DNA from: Methanocellales archaeon
GTDB lineage: Archaea; Halobacteriota; UBA148
Reading direction: 5' to 3'
DNA length: 64,000 nt
NCBI GenBank assembly: GCA_028715985.1
Contig: JAQUQR010000005.1
Span: 1-64,000 of the forward strand
Part shown: positions 16,827-26,387 of the stretch, in pieces
Layout: each line of letters opens with the position of its first letter
Position numbering within the stretch: position 1 is the stretch's first letter
Translations under genes and position numbers: made by a program
The notes under the pieces: generated by a model
The model's input: the letters and a program-made list of their open reading frames with translations, nothing else
What the model was told of the DNA's origin: nothing
Databases searched by the model: none

Positions 16827-18062
16827 TCAATATATCTCTTTTAGATAAGGCATCAGCTTTTTGAACGTATCTGCCTGCTTCTTTATAATGATCTCAACTT
16901 GTCTTGTGCTCATGTCCCGTGTATCTAGCACGAAATGGGCATATCTGCCCAGCCAGAGATTATGTAGGATATCAAGAATTTGAATTTTATTCTCCTTCTC
17001 CGATCGCTTGTATGCGGCTGCCATGTGGTATACCGTTTTCGCCCATGTATCTGGGTCGAACCTATCACTTTGAGTGCATGCATGCACTTTTTTGAAGACA
17101 TCCTTAGGCAATATCTGATCTAACGAATCCCTATGTTTTTTAAATCCCTCTTTGAAATGGAAAATCAGCTTCATCGGATCTACTTGCACCGGAACTGGCT
17201 TCTGTCCATATTGAAGGGCATTTCTCCGTCTCTGGATTGTAATATTCTGCGAAACATTTTTCCAGTTCTCTTCATAGTATTCTATCAGGTCAAACTGGGT
17301 GCCCACCACCTGTTGGAACATTGAACTCAGATGATTGCATGTGTCGATGTATTTTGTAACTGAAGAATGTATTTTCAGTCCCAAAAGAGACTCTCGGATT
17401 TTCATTTGCTCTGCTGCAGCGATAGTGGTTATGAATATATCAATGCCAAAATGGTGTGGGAACATCGGATGCTTAAGTAGTCTTTCAGCTAGCCTGCGAG
17501 AAAGAGCAAAGTCGCCGCCAATGGGCTGTCTGACATTCGCCCTGAACACCGAGCGAATGAGAGGGTAGGCGATATTGTTCGTGATCACGCCATCATATTT
17601 ATCTCTGGTGTAAAATGGAACAACGAGGTCAGCCCCAAACAAGATAGGTTCAGCCAGGTGGCCTACCCAAGAAGGTGAAATGCTTAGCAAGTCACCATCC
17701 ACCAATACGATGCATTTAGCCTCCGTCGCCATGGCGATCTCAAGTGTAGTGCGAACCGCACTACCTTTCCCAGCCCCGCCCACATCATCGGTCACAATCT
17801 TCTTGATGGATGGAGGTAGCGAGAACATTTTGGCTAACTCCTTCGTGGTATCGCTGGAAAATCCGTTGGAAATTACCACTAAGCTCTCAGCGCCTTCAAA
17901 ACATTTTTGGAGTCCCATGCCGACTACGTTCAATGTATGGATGATGGTCGCTTCAACGTCCTTCGTAGGAATGCCGACAACGACATCCACTGGCCCCATA
18001 TTATCAACTTGCTCCTGTAAAACCGGCGTTAGAACCATGTTGGAACCATCCCCGCTTATCAA
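16827..18062 (-). CDS. GT-A family glycosyltransferase related to mannosylglycerate/glucosylglycerate synthases
   Basis: A 411-residue protein distinct from the glycosyltransferase at 14405. It has VDVVVGIPTKDVEATI near residue 28, GGAGKGSAVRTTLEIAM, the metal motif IVLVDGDLLSI and RQPIGGDFALSRRLAERLL, diagnostic of the GT81-like synthase group. The C-terminal 130 residues are helical. It lies 11 bases upstream of the glycerate kinase on the same strand, so both are likely co-transcribed. A later ATG at 18038 (MVLTP) is an alternative start. Confidence 0.72.
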   Translation of the reverse strand: MISGDGSNMVLTPVLQEQVDNMGPVDVVVGIPTKDVEATIIHTLNVVGMGLQKCFEGAESLVVISNGFSSDTTKELAKMFSLPPSIKKIVTDDVGGAGKGSAVRTTLEIAMATEAKCIVLVDGDLLSISPSWVGHLAEPILFGADLVVPFYTRDKYDGVITNNIAYPLIRSVFRANVRQPIGGDFALSRRLAERLLKHPMFPHHFGIDIFITTIAAAEQMKIRESLLGLKIHSSVTKYIDTCNHLSSMFQQVVGTQFDLIEYYEENWKNVSQNITIQRRRNALQYGQKPVPVQVDPMKLIFHFKEGFKKHRDSLDQILPKDVFKKVHACTQSDRFDPDTWAKTVYHMAAAYKRSEKENKIQILDILHNLWLGRYAHFVLDTRDMSTRQVEIIIKKQADTFKKLMPYLKEIY

Positions 18063-18444
18063 AAGGTTAGTAAAACAAGTAGTAAATAAATTTTGCGGTT
18101 ACTATATAATTATTTGATGCACTCAAAAATAAAACCTGAGCATAAATAAAATAAATTATTTTCGATCCATTTTAAATCGTCTGCCAGCACTCCATAAATT
18201 ATTTACGATCGTTTTTTCGATACCAACCTATGTTAAGATTTTTTTTAAATGTTTATAATCCGGCTTGATCACTGTGGAGTACAGGTGTATCTCCCTGTTT
18301 TTTTTATGTAATTTTTTAATTGTAGTTAAACACCGTGTTATAAACTATCATTTTCTTTTCTTAAATGAATAGCAAAACCTTGTCAGACATCCACAAGTAG
18401 AAACCTATAAATTAATCTAATCCCCTTATTCTTGGGGAATGTAA
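18063..18444. promoter_or_regulatory. divergent intergenic region with ilvE promoter
   Basis: About 380 AT-rich bases between the divergent glycosyltransferase and ilvE. A TATA-box-like AAACCTATAAATTAAT lies at 18401-18416, about 30 bases before the ilvE ATG. Nothing coding or structured was recognised in the rest. Confidence 0.45.
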
Positions 18445-19368
18445 ATGGGTGAACTCTCTAGCACAAAGATATTGATGAATGGCAGATTCGTGGATTGGAA
18501 TGATGCCAATATTCATGTGACCACTCACGCTTTTCTATATGGCACAGGCGTTTTTGATGGGATGCGTGGCTATTACAATAAGGAACGCAAGCAGATGTTC
18601 ATTGTGAGACTGGGCGATCATGTGAAACGTTTGCTTACGAACATGAGATTGCTTCGCCTGAATCTCAGTCTTACTGCTGATGAATTGACGAAAGAGATAA
18701 TAGAGCTCATTCGTCTGAATGACTTCCGAGAAGATGTGTATATTCGTCCAGTCATATATTTTGGTCCAGGCTCAGTCGGATTGAATCCTGCCGGCCATGG
18801 CACAGAATATCTCGTTTTTGCAACGCCGTTTGGAAAGTATCTGGATACAGAAAATGGGATATCCGCTTGCGTCAGTTCATGGCGTCGAATCACGGATGGC
18901 ATGTTGCCTCCGAGGGGCAAGATAATAGGCGCCTATGTGAACAGCGTTCTTGCCAAACAAGAGGCGGTTGCCGGTGGCTATGGTGAGGCTATTTTGCTAA
19001 CTAAGGATAACTTCGTGTGCGAAGGCAGTGGTGAGAACATCTTTCTGGTTCGAGATGGTAAGTTGATCACCCCCCCGGTCTATGCAGACATACTGGAGGG
19101 CATAACAAGGGCATCTATCATCAAATTGGCAGGAGATCTAAAGTACGAAGTTACAGAGCGCCTGATAGGAAGGACAGAGCTATGTATTGCCGACGAGGTC
19201 TTTTTCTGCGGTACGAGTGCAGAAGTAACTCCAGTCACCAGTATTAATGGACGACTGATAAACAACGGAAAGATAGGACCCATCACGAAAGAGTTGCATG
19301 ACAAGTACTTCAAGATAGTTAGGGGCAACGAAAGCAGATATTTGGACTGGTTGACGCCCATCTATTAA
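18445..19368 (+). CDS. ilvE: branched-chain amino acid aminotransferase
   Basis: A 307-residue fold-type IV PLP enzyme interconverting leucine, isoleucine or valine and their 2-oxo acids. It shows GTGVFDGMRGY near residue 31, RPVIYFGPG, the PLP lysine region GAYVNSVLAKQEA, EGSGENIFLV and GTSAEVTPV. The ATG at 18445 is in good context after the TATA box. The gene is monocistronic, with 160 bases before the convergent cofC. Confidence 0.9.
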   Translation: MGELSSTKILMNGRFVDWNDANIHVTTHAFLYGTGVFDGMRGYYNKERKQMFIVRLGDHVKRLLTNMRLLRLNLSLTADELTKEIIELIRLNDFREDVYIRPVIYFGPGSVGLNPAGHGTEYLVFATPFGKYLDTENGISACVSSWRRITDGMLPPRGKIIGAYVNSVLAKQEAVAGGYGEAILLTKDNFVCEGSGENIFLVRDGKLITPPVYADILEGITRASIIKLAGDLKYEVTERLIGRTELCIADEVFFCGTSAEVTPVTSINGRLINNGKIGPITKELHDKYFKIVRGNESRYLDWLTPIY

Positions 19369-19530
19369 GTGGTGTCTGTTGGATTGCTGGGTAGGTGGGT
19401 GCCCTAGTTTTCTGAAGTTAGTATGCCCTCTTTTGGTGTGTAAATTTAAATCAATTTAAAAGGAATTTAATGGACGTCAAGCAGTATCAAACGTAAAAAG
19501 TGTATCTCGGAAAAAGCTGCTAGCGGTTCG

Positions 19531-20097
19531 TTATCTCTTAACACGAACCCGCCCACTCATAATCTGGAGCGACACTCCAATACTGCGCAAATACTCGGCT
19601 GCTTTACCCCGACCATGGATTATCAATTCAGCCAAGTCATCCACTTCATCAATATCGCAACTCGCATAGAAAGACTCATACACTCTTGTCAGCAGCCCCT
19701 TATCTTTGGCTATTTGCAGGTGCTTTAAAAAGCTCGCTCCATGATAATCGACCCTAAAAGTAGAAGGAGATTTCAGGAATAAGATGTTGGTGCCGCCCCC
19801 CCTGCCAGGGGAGATGACCACGTCTTCCTTCGAGCTTATTATATCCTGGATATGCTCGACACGTATCAGTGGCAGGTCTGGCATTATGATCAGCACCGGC
19901 TCAGTCGAATTGACAATTATTTTATTCAATACAGCATTTAGGCCCTCATCGCTTACGATGGATACCTCCAATCCTGATAGAGCGGAAACTACATCCTCCA
20001 ACATATGTTCAGCCAATTTCTCCCTTTCGGAGGGGCTTAAAAAAGGGGATAATCTGGACTTTCCGCCTTTTCTTTTATAGGGTACTATTGCTTTCAT
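19531..20097 (-). CDS. cofC: 2-phospho-L-lactate guanylyltransferase (CofC)
   Basis: A 188-residue nucleotidyltransferase for coenzyme F420: it activates 2-phospholactate (or phosphoenolpyruvate) with a nucleoside triphosphate. The start VPYKRKGGKSRLSPFLS is the CofC version of the NTP-binding loop, followed by VLIIMPDLPLI with the metal-binding aspartate and a GGTNILFL segment. Slightly shorter than usual (about 205 residues). It is divergent from cofG, with 48 bases between the two starts, so a shared promoter region is likely. Confidence 0.87.
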   Translation of the reverse strand: MKAIVPYKRKGGKSRLSPFLSPSEREKLAEHMLEDVVSALSGLEVSIVSDEGLNAVLNKIIVNSTEPVLIIMPDLPLIRVEHIQDIISSKEDVVISPGRGGGTNILFLKSPSTFRVDYHGASFLKHLQIAKDKGLLTRVYESFYASCDIDEVDDLAELIIHGRGKAAEYLRSIGVSLQIMSGRVRVKR

Positions 20098-20145
20098 AAT
20101 CGTAAGAGTCTTATATTTCTATTGCTTCTGGGTGCATGCATATAC

Positions 20146-21141
20146 ATGTCAATTCACATACCACCTTATATCACATTTTCCAAAAACGTTTTCGTTCCAG
20201 TCACGAACATTTGTAAAAATAGATGCGGCTATTGCGGATTTCGACGTGACTTCCATAGTCCAGAAGCGAATGTGATGAAGCCAGATCATGTTGAGACTTT
20301 ATTAAAAAAAGGAGCTAAAAGTGATTGTACCGAGGCATTGTTCACATTTGGCGAGCCTGATAACACTCCGGAATTTAGGGAAATTTTACAGGATATCGGT
20401 TATTCGGATTTCATTGAGTACGTGATGGACTTATGCCAAATGGCAATAGATACTGGGCTTCTGCCACACACAAATGCTGGCGCTCTTTGTTATGCTGATT
20501 TGAGGAGGTTGAAGCCCTTGAATGCCAGCATGGGATTGATGCTTGAGACTACCGGCGAAGTGGATGCGCACAGAAACAGTCCCGGAAAGGATCCTTGCAT
20601 AAGGCTGGAGACGATCGATAATGCCGGACGGCTGAAAATTCCATTCACTTCCGGCATATTGGTCGGAATTGGCGAAACATGGGACGATAGAATTGAGTCA
20701 TTATTAGCGATAAGAAGACTGCATGAACGCTATGGCCATATCCAAGAAGTGATCATTCAGAATTTTATCCCAAAACCAAATACCCTGATGTCTGATCTCA
20801 GGCCCCCATCTTCAGAGGAGATGCAAAAGGTGGTTGCAATGGCAAGGGCCCTATTGCCCCAAGAAATTGCCATACAGGTGCCGCCGAATCTCGTATCCAT
20901 AGGCTCATTGGTGGCATGCGGCGCATCCGATCTCGGGGGAATCTCACCGGTGACCATCGATCATATAAATCCTGAGGTGAGATGGCCTTCTCTCGACGAA
21001 ATACGTTCTATGGTCGGAGACAGGGAGTTGAGAGAACGACTGCCGATCTATCCTCCTTTTGTCAAAGCGGGCTGGTACAGTCCCCCCATAGGGAAATTGG
21101 TGAAAGGATATTCAGATGAAAGCGGATTTAGGGCGAAATAA
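20146..21141 (+). CDS. cofG: FO synthase subunit 1 (CofG), radical SAM
   Basis: About 331 residues from the ATG at 20146 (MSIHIPPYIT); an upstream TTG would add eight residues. The radical SAM cluster is CKNRCGYC (Cx3Cx2C) near residue 24. GEPDNTPEF, the MGLMLETTGE strand and IQNFIPKPNTLM are characteristic of CofG. With CofH it builds the deazaflavin FO, the chromophore of F420, from a tyrosine-derived adduct. Its 3' end overlaps cofH by 26 bases. Confidence 0.92.
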   Translation: MSIHIPPYITFSKNVFVPVTNICKNRCGYCGFRRDFHSPEANVMKPDHVETLLKKGAKSDCTEALFTFGEPDNTPEFREILQDIGYSDFIEYVMDLCQMAIDTGLLPHTNAGALCYADLRRLKPLNASMGLMLETTGEVDAHRNSPGKDPCIRLETIDNAGRLKIPFTSGILVGIGETWDDRIESLLAIRRLHERYGHIQEVIIQNFIPKPNTLMSDLRPPSSEEMQKVVAMARALLPQEIAIQVPPNLVSIGSLVACGASDLGGISPVTIDHINPEVRWPSLDEIRSMVGDRELRERLPIYPPFVKAGWYSPPIGKLVKGYSDESGFRAK

Positions 21142-22210
21142 AATAGCTGAGGAGCAACAACTAATGATAGATGAAATTCTAGAGAGGGTGCAAGAGGGGA
21201 GCACTACGAAAGCTGATGCATTATACTTATCCTCTCTTTCACCGCAAGAACTCTTCCATCTTGCTGATCGGTTAAGGCGAGAGACAGTAGGCGACACGGT
21301 CACATACGTTATCAACAGGAACATCAACTTCACGAACTCCTGCATAGGTGATTGTACCTTTTGCGCGTTCCGGAGCGATACCGGATATGTGCTAAGCGAA
21401 GAGCAAATTCTGCAGAAAGTTCAGGAGGCAGTCGAAATCGGAGCGACGGAAGTCTGTATCCAAGGCGGATTGCTCAGGGGTATGCTGTTAGACGACTACT
21501 GTGGGATACTGGAGAGCATAAAGTCTAATTTCGCGGTGCACATCCATGCATTTTCACCAATGGAGGTATTCCATGCAGCCAGAAATTCCGGTTCGGACAT
21601 CGGGGATGCGCTCAAAGCGCTAAAAAACAGCGGTTTGAACTCTATGCCTGGGACTGCCGCTGAAATTCTCGATGACTCAATTCGAAGAAAAATTTGCCCG
21701 AGCAAAATCTCGACTGAACAATGGGTAGATATCGTAACCACTGCCCATCGCCTGGGAATCCCAACCACAGCAACCATGCTTTACGGTCATGTTGAATCCT
21801 TTGAAGACAGGATCGATCACATTCTCCTGATCAGGGACATTCAACAGAAAACCCGGGGTTTTACCGAGTTCATACCGCTTCCTTTCATGGCTGAGAATAA
21901 TTCTCTGGGTACGGTCGCACATCGGGCGAACGGCATCGATGATGTTAAGGTGCATGCCCTGTCAAGGATCTTACTGCACAAGAGCATAAAAAACATCCAA
22001 GCTTCGTGGGTGAAGTTGGGGGTCAAATTGGCGCAGATTACGCTTCTTTATGGAGTAAATGACCTTGGAGGGACGCTTATGGAGGAAAACATAACAAAAT
22101 CAGCCGGTGGAACTGCCGGGGAATACCTGTCACCAAACGACTTAGAGGAGGTCATCACCGGCGTGGGGCGTATTCCTAGGAGACGGACTACGTTATATGA
22201 GTTAATTTAA
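21116..22210 (+). CDS. cofH: FO synthase subunit 2 (CofH), radical SAM
   Basis: A 364-residue radical SAM enzyme (cluster CIGDCTFC, Cx3Cx2C) that joins tyrosine and 5-amino-6-ribitylaminouracil, the substrate CofG then converts to FO. CIQGGLLRGMLLDDY, MPGTAAEILDDSIR and FTEFIPLPFMAEN are family signatures; the MqnC/MqnE relatives differ in the latter region. The start overlaps the cofG end, suggesting coupled translation. Confidence 0.92.
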   Translation: MKADLGRNKIAEEQQLMIDEILERVQEGSTTKADALYLSSLSPQELFHLADRLRRETVGDTVTYVINRNINFTNSCIGDCTFCAFRSDTGYVLSEEQILQKVQEAVEIGATEVCIQGGLLRGMLLDDYCGILESIKSNFAVHIHAFSPMEVFHAARNSGSDIGDALKALKNSGLNSMPGTAAEILDDSIRRKICPSKISTEQWVDIVTTAHRLGIPTTATMLYGHVESFEDRIDHILLIRDIQQKTRGFTEFIPLPFMAENNSLGTVAHRANGIDDVKVHALSRILLHKSIKNIQASWVKLGVKLAQITLLYGVNDLGGTLMEENITKSAGGTAGEYLSPNDLEEVITGVGRIPRRRTTLYELI

Positions 22211-22305
22211 CATATAGCATGATAAATAAAACAAACAAGCCAGTCTATTAACGATAACCTAATTTGATAAAATAACAATATGATACGATATTAAGAGGAA
22301 TGTAA

Positions 22306-22545
22306 TTGGAAGCCGATGTTACCATAAGTCTCAACAAAGGGGTTGCAGATCCAGAGGGCTCGAACGTCAAAAAAGCTCTGAACCTGCTTGGGTTTGATGA
22401 AGTGATGAACGTGCGAACGATGAAGACGTTTAGGATAGATCTTGCTACAACTGACCGGGTGAAAGCGAAAAAGGACATCGAGGAGATGTGCAAGAAGCTT
22501 CTTGCGAACCCTGTGATTCAGAGCTATCAGATAGAGCTGAGGTGA
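22306..22545 (+). CDS. purS: phosphoribosylformylglycinamidine synthase, PurS subunit
   Basis: A 79-residue protein of the PurS family, with [20 protein letters not shown] and a C-terminal [17 protein letters not shown]. PurS bridges PurL and PurQ in the small-subunit type enzyme. The start is TTG at 22306 preceded by GAGGAATG; no ATG fits. It lies four bases before purL. Confidence 0.9.
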   Translation: MEADVTISLNKGVADPEGSNVKKALNLLGFDEVMNVRTMKTFRIDLATTDRVKAKKDIEEMCKKLLANPVIQSYQIELR

Positions 22546-22549
22546 TTCC

Positions 22550-24838
22550 ATGCCCTATGAGGTCAATTTGATAGATGCAGATGACCTAAAGCTAGTGAAG
22601 ATCAGCCAAGAAGCCCAATTGGGGCTCAGCCTCTATGAGATGAAAAGGGTAAAAAAATATTTTTTCAAAAAAAAGAGGAATCCAACCGATATCGAGCTTC
22701 AATCCCTTGGTCAGGCGTGGTCAGAGCACTGTTGTTATAAGTGCTCCAAATCCCTCTTAAAAAAATTCATCTTTGGCATAGATGCGCCCCAGAACATTCT
22801 GGTGATAAAAGAAGATGCAGGCGTTGTAGAATTTGATGATGATCATGCCTACGTAGTGGCCCTGGAATCTCACAATCACCCCTCTGCAATAGAGCCCTAT
22901 GGAGGTGCTGCAACTGGCATTGGGGGCATCCTTCGTGATGTCGTCTGTATGGGCGCTCAGCCGATAGCGCTGATCGATCCCCTGTTCTTTGGACCGCTGG
23001 ACAGTTCAACCGTCCCGAAAGGGGTTAGGCATCCGAGATATCTTTTCTCTGGTGTCGTTGCAGGAATAAGCGATTATGGAAATAGGGTAGGCATTCCTAC
23101 CGTGGCCGGCATGGTTTGTTTCGATGAGGGCTACACTGGAAATTGTGTAGTAAATGTTGGCTGTGTGGGGATGGTGAAGAAAAAGCACGTTATAAGGAGC
23201 AGGGTGAAGAAACCCGGTGAACTGCTCGTCTTGGTGGGGGGCAAGACCGGGAGGGATGGCATCCATGGCGTCACATTTGCATCTGCTGAGTTGACAGAAT
23301 CCTCTGAAGAACTGAGAGGTGCTGTCCAGCTTGGCGATCCCATAGCAAAAGAGCCGTTAATCCATGCTTGTGTGGATGCATCTGAGAAGGGGTTGCTGGA
23401 AGGGATGAAGGACCTTGGTGGTGGAGGACTTTCCTGCGTAGTGGGAGAGATGGCGCTGGCAGGAGGATGCGGGGCAGAGATCGAATTGGATCGGGTGCCT
23501 TTGAAAGATGTTGGGATGGAACCATGGGAGATATGGGTGTCAGAATCTCAAGAGAGGATGATGCTGGCGGTCGATCCAAAGAATTTGAAAGAGGTATTGA
23601 AAATCTTTGAAGACTGGGACGTTCCTGCGACTGTCATCGGAAAGGTAATAGGTGAAAAGATCCAGAGAATTTTTTACGCCGGAGAGAAGATATTTGAAAT
23701 GGACATGGAATTTCTCATTGAGGCACCGGTTTATAACAAGCCCTTTCAAATAAAAACTATAGAGCGGAAAGATGCGCCTTTTGAGGAGCCAGAGGATTAT
23801 AGCGAAATCTTGTTGAGACTACTAGCCTCGCCCAACATCGCAAGCAAGGAATGGGTGATCAGGCAGTATGATCATGAGGTCCGAGCATCCACTGTAATTA
23901 AGCCACTGCAAGGTGTTTTAGGAAAAAATACGCATGGGAATGCCGTCGTCCTAAAGCCCTTAGAAAATTCATATCGAGGGTTGGCACTCACTGCGGATGT
24001 AAATCCATCCTACACGAAGATCGATCCCTTCTGGGGCTCAGCCTCCGCCATCGATGAGGCTTGTAGAAATTTGGCTTCTGTGGGCGCAACGCCACACTCA
24101 TTTGCAGATTGCCTAAATTTCGGAAATCCAGAAAAACCAGATAAGTTGGGTGAACTCTATTCTTCTGCTGAAGCTCTTGGTTATGTTGCAAAGGCACTTG
24201 GCATACCCTTTGTCTCAGGAAACGTCAGTTTGTATAATGAGGCCCCCCATGGTAGCATACCTCCAACGCCCACCATACTTGGCATAGGGATCGTTCCAGA
24301 TATCAGACGATGTGTTACAGTCGACGCTAAAAATGAGGGAAATCCCCTATACCTCATCGGGGAGACGAAAAAAGAAATAGGGGGTTCCGCATATCTCAAA
24401 CTCTTGGGCATCCCGAGTACGACAGTTCCAGTGGTCGATCCGAAGGCATTACGAAAGGGCATGGATGCATTGATCTCTGCGATCCAAAATGGCTTCATAG
24501 CCTCCTGCCATGACATCTCAGAAGGTGGCATAGCTGTATGCATGGCTGAGATGTTGATTGGGGGGGATGTTGGTGCAAGGGTCAACCTTGGAGCAATTGG
24601 GAATATGAGGGATGATTACAAATTGTTCTCTGAATCCAACACGCGATGGATTGTAGAGGTGAAGCGTGATCGTGCTAAGGAATTCGAAAAGGCGTTCAAA
24701 AAAGGAGCTACTTTCAGGATAGGCGAGGTTGGAGGGAACACCCTACTGATACAAAGCAATGACAGAACGTTGATCGAGCTTTCTGTTAAAGAGCTAAGAG
24801 ATGCCTGGAGTGCTCCGATCTACGCTTATATGGGGTGA
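22550..24838 (+). CDS. purL: phosphoribosylformylglycinamidine synthase, PurL subunit
   Basis: A 762-residue ATP-dependent subunit converting FGAR to FGAM in purine synthesis. The motif [21 protein letters not shown] (the His-Asn-His pocket) lies near residue 107. [15 protein letters not shown], a second half-repeat with [16 protein letters not shown] and [11 protein letters not shown] complete the duplicated PurM-like fold. Small-type PurL, as expected with separate PurS and PurQ. Confidence 0.94.
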   Translation: MPYEVNLIDADDLKLVKISQEAQLGLSLYEMKRVKKYFFKKKRNPTDIELQSLGQAWSEHCCYKCSKSLLKKFIFGIDAPQNILVIKEDAGVVEFDDDHAYVVALESHNHPSAIEPYGGAATGIGGILRDVVCMGAQPIALIDPLFFGPLDSSTVPKGVRHPRYLFSGVVAGISDYGNRVGIPTVAGMVCFDEGYTGNCVVNVGCVGMVKKKHVIRSRVKKPGELLVLVGGKTGRDGIHGVTFASAELTESSEELRGAVQLGDPIAKEPLIHACVDASEKGLLEGMKDLGGGGLSCVVGEMALAGGCGAEIELDRVPLKDVGMEPWEIWVSESQERMMLAVDPKNLKEVLKIFEDWDVPATVIGKVIGEKIQRIFYAGEKIFEMDMEFLIEAPVYNKPFQIKTIERKDAPFEEPEDYSEILLRLLASPNIASKEWVIRQYDHEVRASTVIKPLQGVLGKNTHGNAVVLKPLENSYRGLALTADVNPSYTKIDPFWGSASAIDEACRNLASVGATPHSFADCLNFGNPEKPDKLGELYSSAEALGYVAKALGIPFVSGNVSLYNEAPHGSIPPTPTILGIGIVPDIRRCVTVDAKNEGNPLYLIGETKKEIGGSAYLKLLGIPSTTVPVVDPKALRKGMDALISAIQNGFIASCHDISEGGIAVCMAEMLIGGDVGARVNLGAIGNMRDDYKLFSESNTRWIVEVKRDRAKEFEKAFKKGATFRIGEVGGNTLLIQSNDRTLIELSVKELRDAWSAPIYAYMG

Positions 24839-24843
24839 ATTGG

Positions 24844-25653
24844 ATGGATACGAAGGACATAAGGGTCGCAGTTCTCCTGATAGAGGGGACGAATAATGAG
24901 CAAGAGGTGTATCTCGCCTTCAAAAGACTTGGTGCAGATCCGGAGTTGTTACATCTGAAGCAACTGGTCTCTAAGAAAGACCTGTCTGATTATCAGTGCC
25001 TGATGATCCCTGGGGGTTTCTCTGCTGGAGATTACGTTCGGGCTGGCGCAATCTTTGCAGCAAGAATGAAGAGCGCACTGTACAAACAAATCATGGAGTT
25101 CGCCGAGAAGGGCTACCCCATTGGCGGCATTTGTAATGGTTTCCAGGCCCTCGTTGAATTGGGACTTTTGCCAGCGTTGGATTCTGGGATGAGCGATTAT
25201 CCCCAAGCAGCTCTAGCGATCAACGATTCAGCCAGATTTGAGTGCAGGCCCACTTTACTAAAGCATGAAAGCAAAGGAAATTGCATTTTTACGAAAGATA
25301 TTCCGTACCAAGATGTCGTACTGATGCCTTCCGCCCATGCAGAAGGAAAATTCCTCCTCCCCTTAGAAAAACAAGACGAATACTTGCAACGTCTAATCGA
25401 CAACGACCAGATCGTATTTCGATATGTTGATACCCAGGGGGATTATGCAGGCTATCCCTGGAATCCCAACGGCTCTTTATACAACATCGCAGCCATATGC
25501 AATCCTGAGGGAAATGTTTTCGGAATGATGCCTCACCCGGAAAGGGTTTTCTATGGGTATACGCATCCAGACTGGACGAGAGCCTACAAAGAAAACGGAG
25601 ACGGCAAGGCTGTATTTGAATCGGTCTTGAAATACATAAGGAGAAAATTTTAA
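24844..25653 (+). CDS. purQ: phosphoribosylformylglycinamidine synthase, PurQ subunit (glutaminase)
   Basis: A class I glutamine amidotransferase of about 269 residues, feeding ammonia to PurL. GGFSAGDYVRAGA, the nucleophile cysteine in IGGICNGFQALVE, and MMPHPERVFYGY with the catalytic histidine and glutamate are all present. A GTG at 24835 overlapping the purL stop (GTGA) is an alternative start adding three residues. It is longer than bacterial PurQ (about 225 residues), as in many archaea. Confidence 0.92.
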   Translation: MDTKDIRVAVLLIEGTNNEQEVYLAFKRLGADPELLHLKQLVSKKDLSDYQCLMIPGGFSAGDYVRAGAIFAARMKSALYKQIMEFAEKGYPIGGICNGFQALVELGLLPALDSGMSDYPQAALAINDSARFECRPTLLKHESKGNCIFTKDIPYQDVVLMPSAHAEGKFLLPLEKQDEYLQRLIDNDQIVFRYVDTQGDYAGYPWNPNGSLYNIAAICNPEGNVFGMMPHPERVFYGYTHPDWTRAYKENGDGKAVFESVLKYIRRKF

Positions 25654-25865
25654 AATTTTTGGGTTGGATTGGGCGCTGACTTCACAGGCTCAGCCTCTGC
25701 GGGGGATTCTACAGAATCAATCGTTGGTACCTCTTTAATCCACTCCTTAACCAGTTTTTTTAAATCGTCTGAATGCTTTTTGATAATCTCAAGCTTTATA
25801 GGACGATAAAAGTAGTTTAAAAATACACCAATGACAGAAAATACCCCAATGACGGCAGCTAAATG
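25650..25865 (-). pseudogene. remnant of a membrane-anchored protein gene
   Basis: On the minus strand a frame of about 65 codons reads through a hydrophobic stretch (AAVIGVFSVIGVFLNYF), then a polar helix (KLEIIKKHSDDLKKLVKEWIKE) and a proline/alanine-rich tail, ending at a TAA that overlaps the purQ stop. It has no start codon: a TAG precedes it. This looks like a decayed 3' fragment. The rest of 25870-26387 shows no further supported gene apart from the weak reading noted next. Confidence 0.35.
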
Positions 25866-26036
25866 CTACTATAAGGTACAATATAAACATAGCTTGATCG
25901 AAGGAAGTAATGTCTCCATCACTTCTATAGCTGTTGGACTAACAATCTATTATTCTTAATTCTTTTAATATATACGATACGCCCCAATATTACTCACTAT
26001 TAGCAAGGAGATTTAGATCCGCTCATTTTTCATATT

Positions 26037-26222
26037 CTAGTAGGAAGAGAGTATCTCGGAGTGTGCTGCATTCATTCTGAGTGCCATTCTGACGTTTCTG
26101 ATGTGTATTTCGATAACTCCATCGACAAAATCAGCGAGCGATTTCAATATTTTTGGATTGATCTCAAAAAACGACCCCACAGGAGGCGATATAAGGTATT
26201 TCTCGGGGTGTTCAGATATCAA
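26037..26222 (-). CDS. weak small open reading frame
   Basis: A 61-residue reading with PPVGSFFEINPKILKSLADF and a short hydrophilic C-terminus. It looks like a protein fragment rather than a random translation because of its strand/helix alternation, but no family was recognised, and the surrounding 700 bases appear degraded. It may be a remnant. Confidence 0.25.
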   Translation of the reverse strand: MISEHPEKYLISPPVGSFFEINPKILKSLADFVDGVIEIHIRNVRMALRMNAAHSEILSSY

Positions 26223-26387
26223 ACTACCATACTATGAAGAAAGACGCCAGAGAACGCAAATGTGAAAGGAGATATTCTAAGAAGTGAGAAGGCATATCCT
26301 TATGGAGTTTGAAGTATTGTTGAAACTACCAACCGAAAATTCTACGATACATTGTATCTATATAGGAATATAGTGGCTCTCCTTAAA

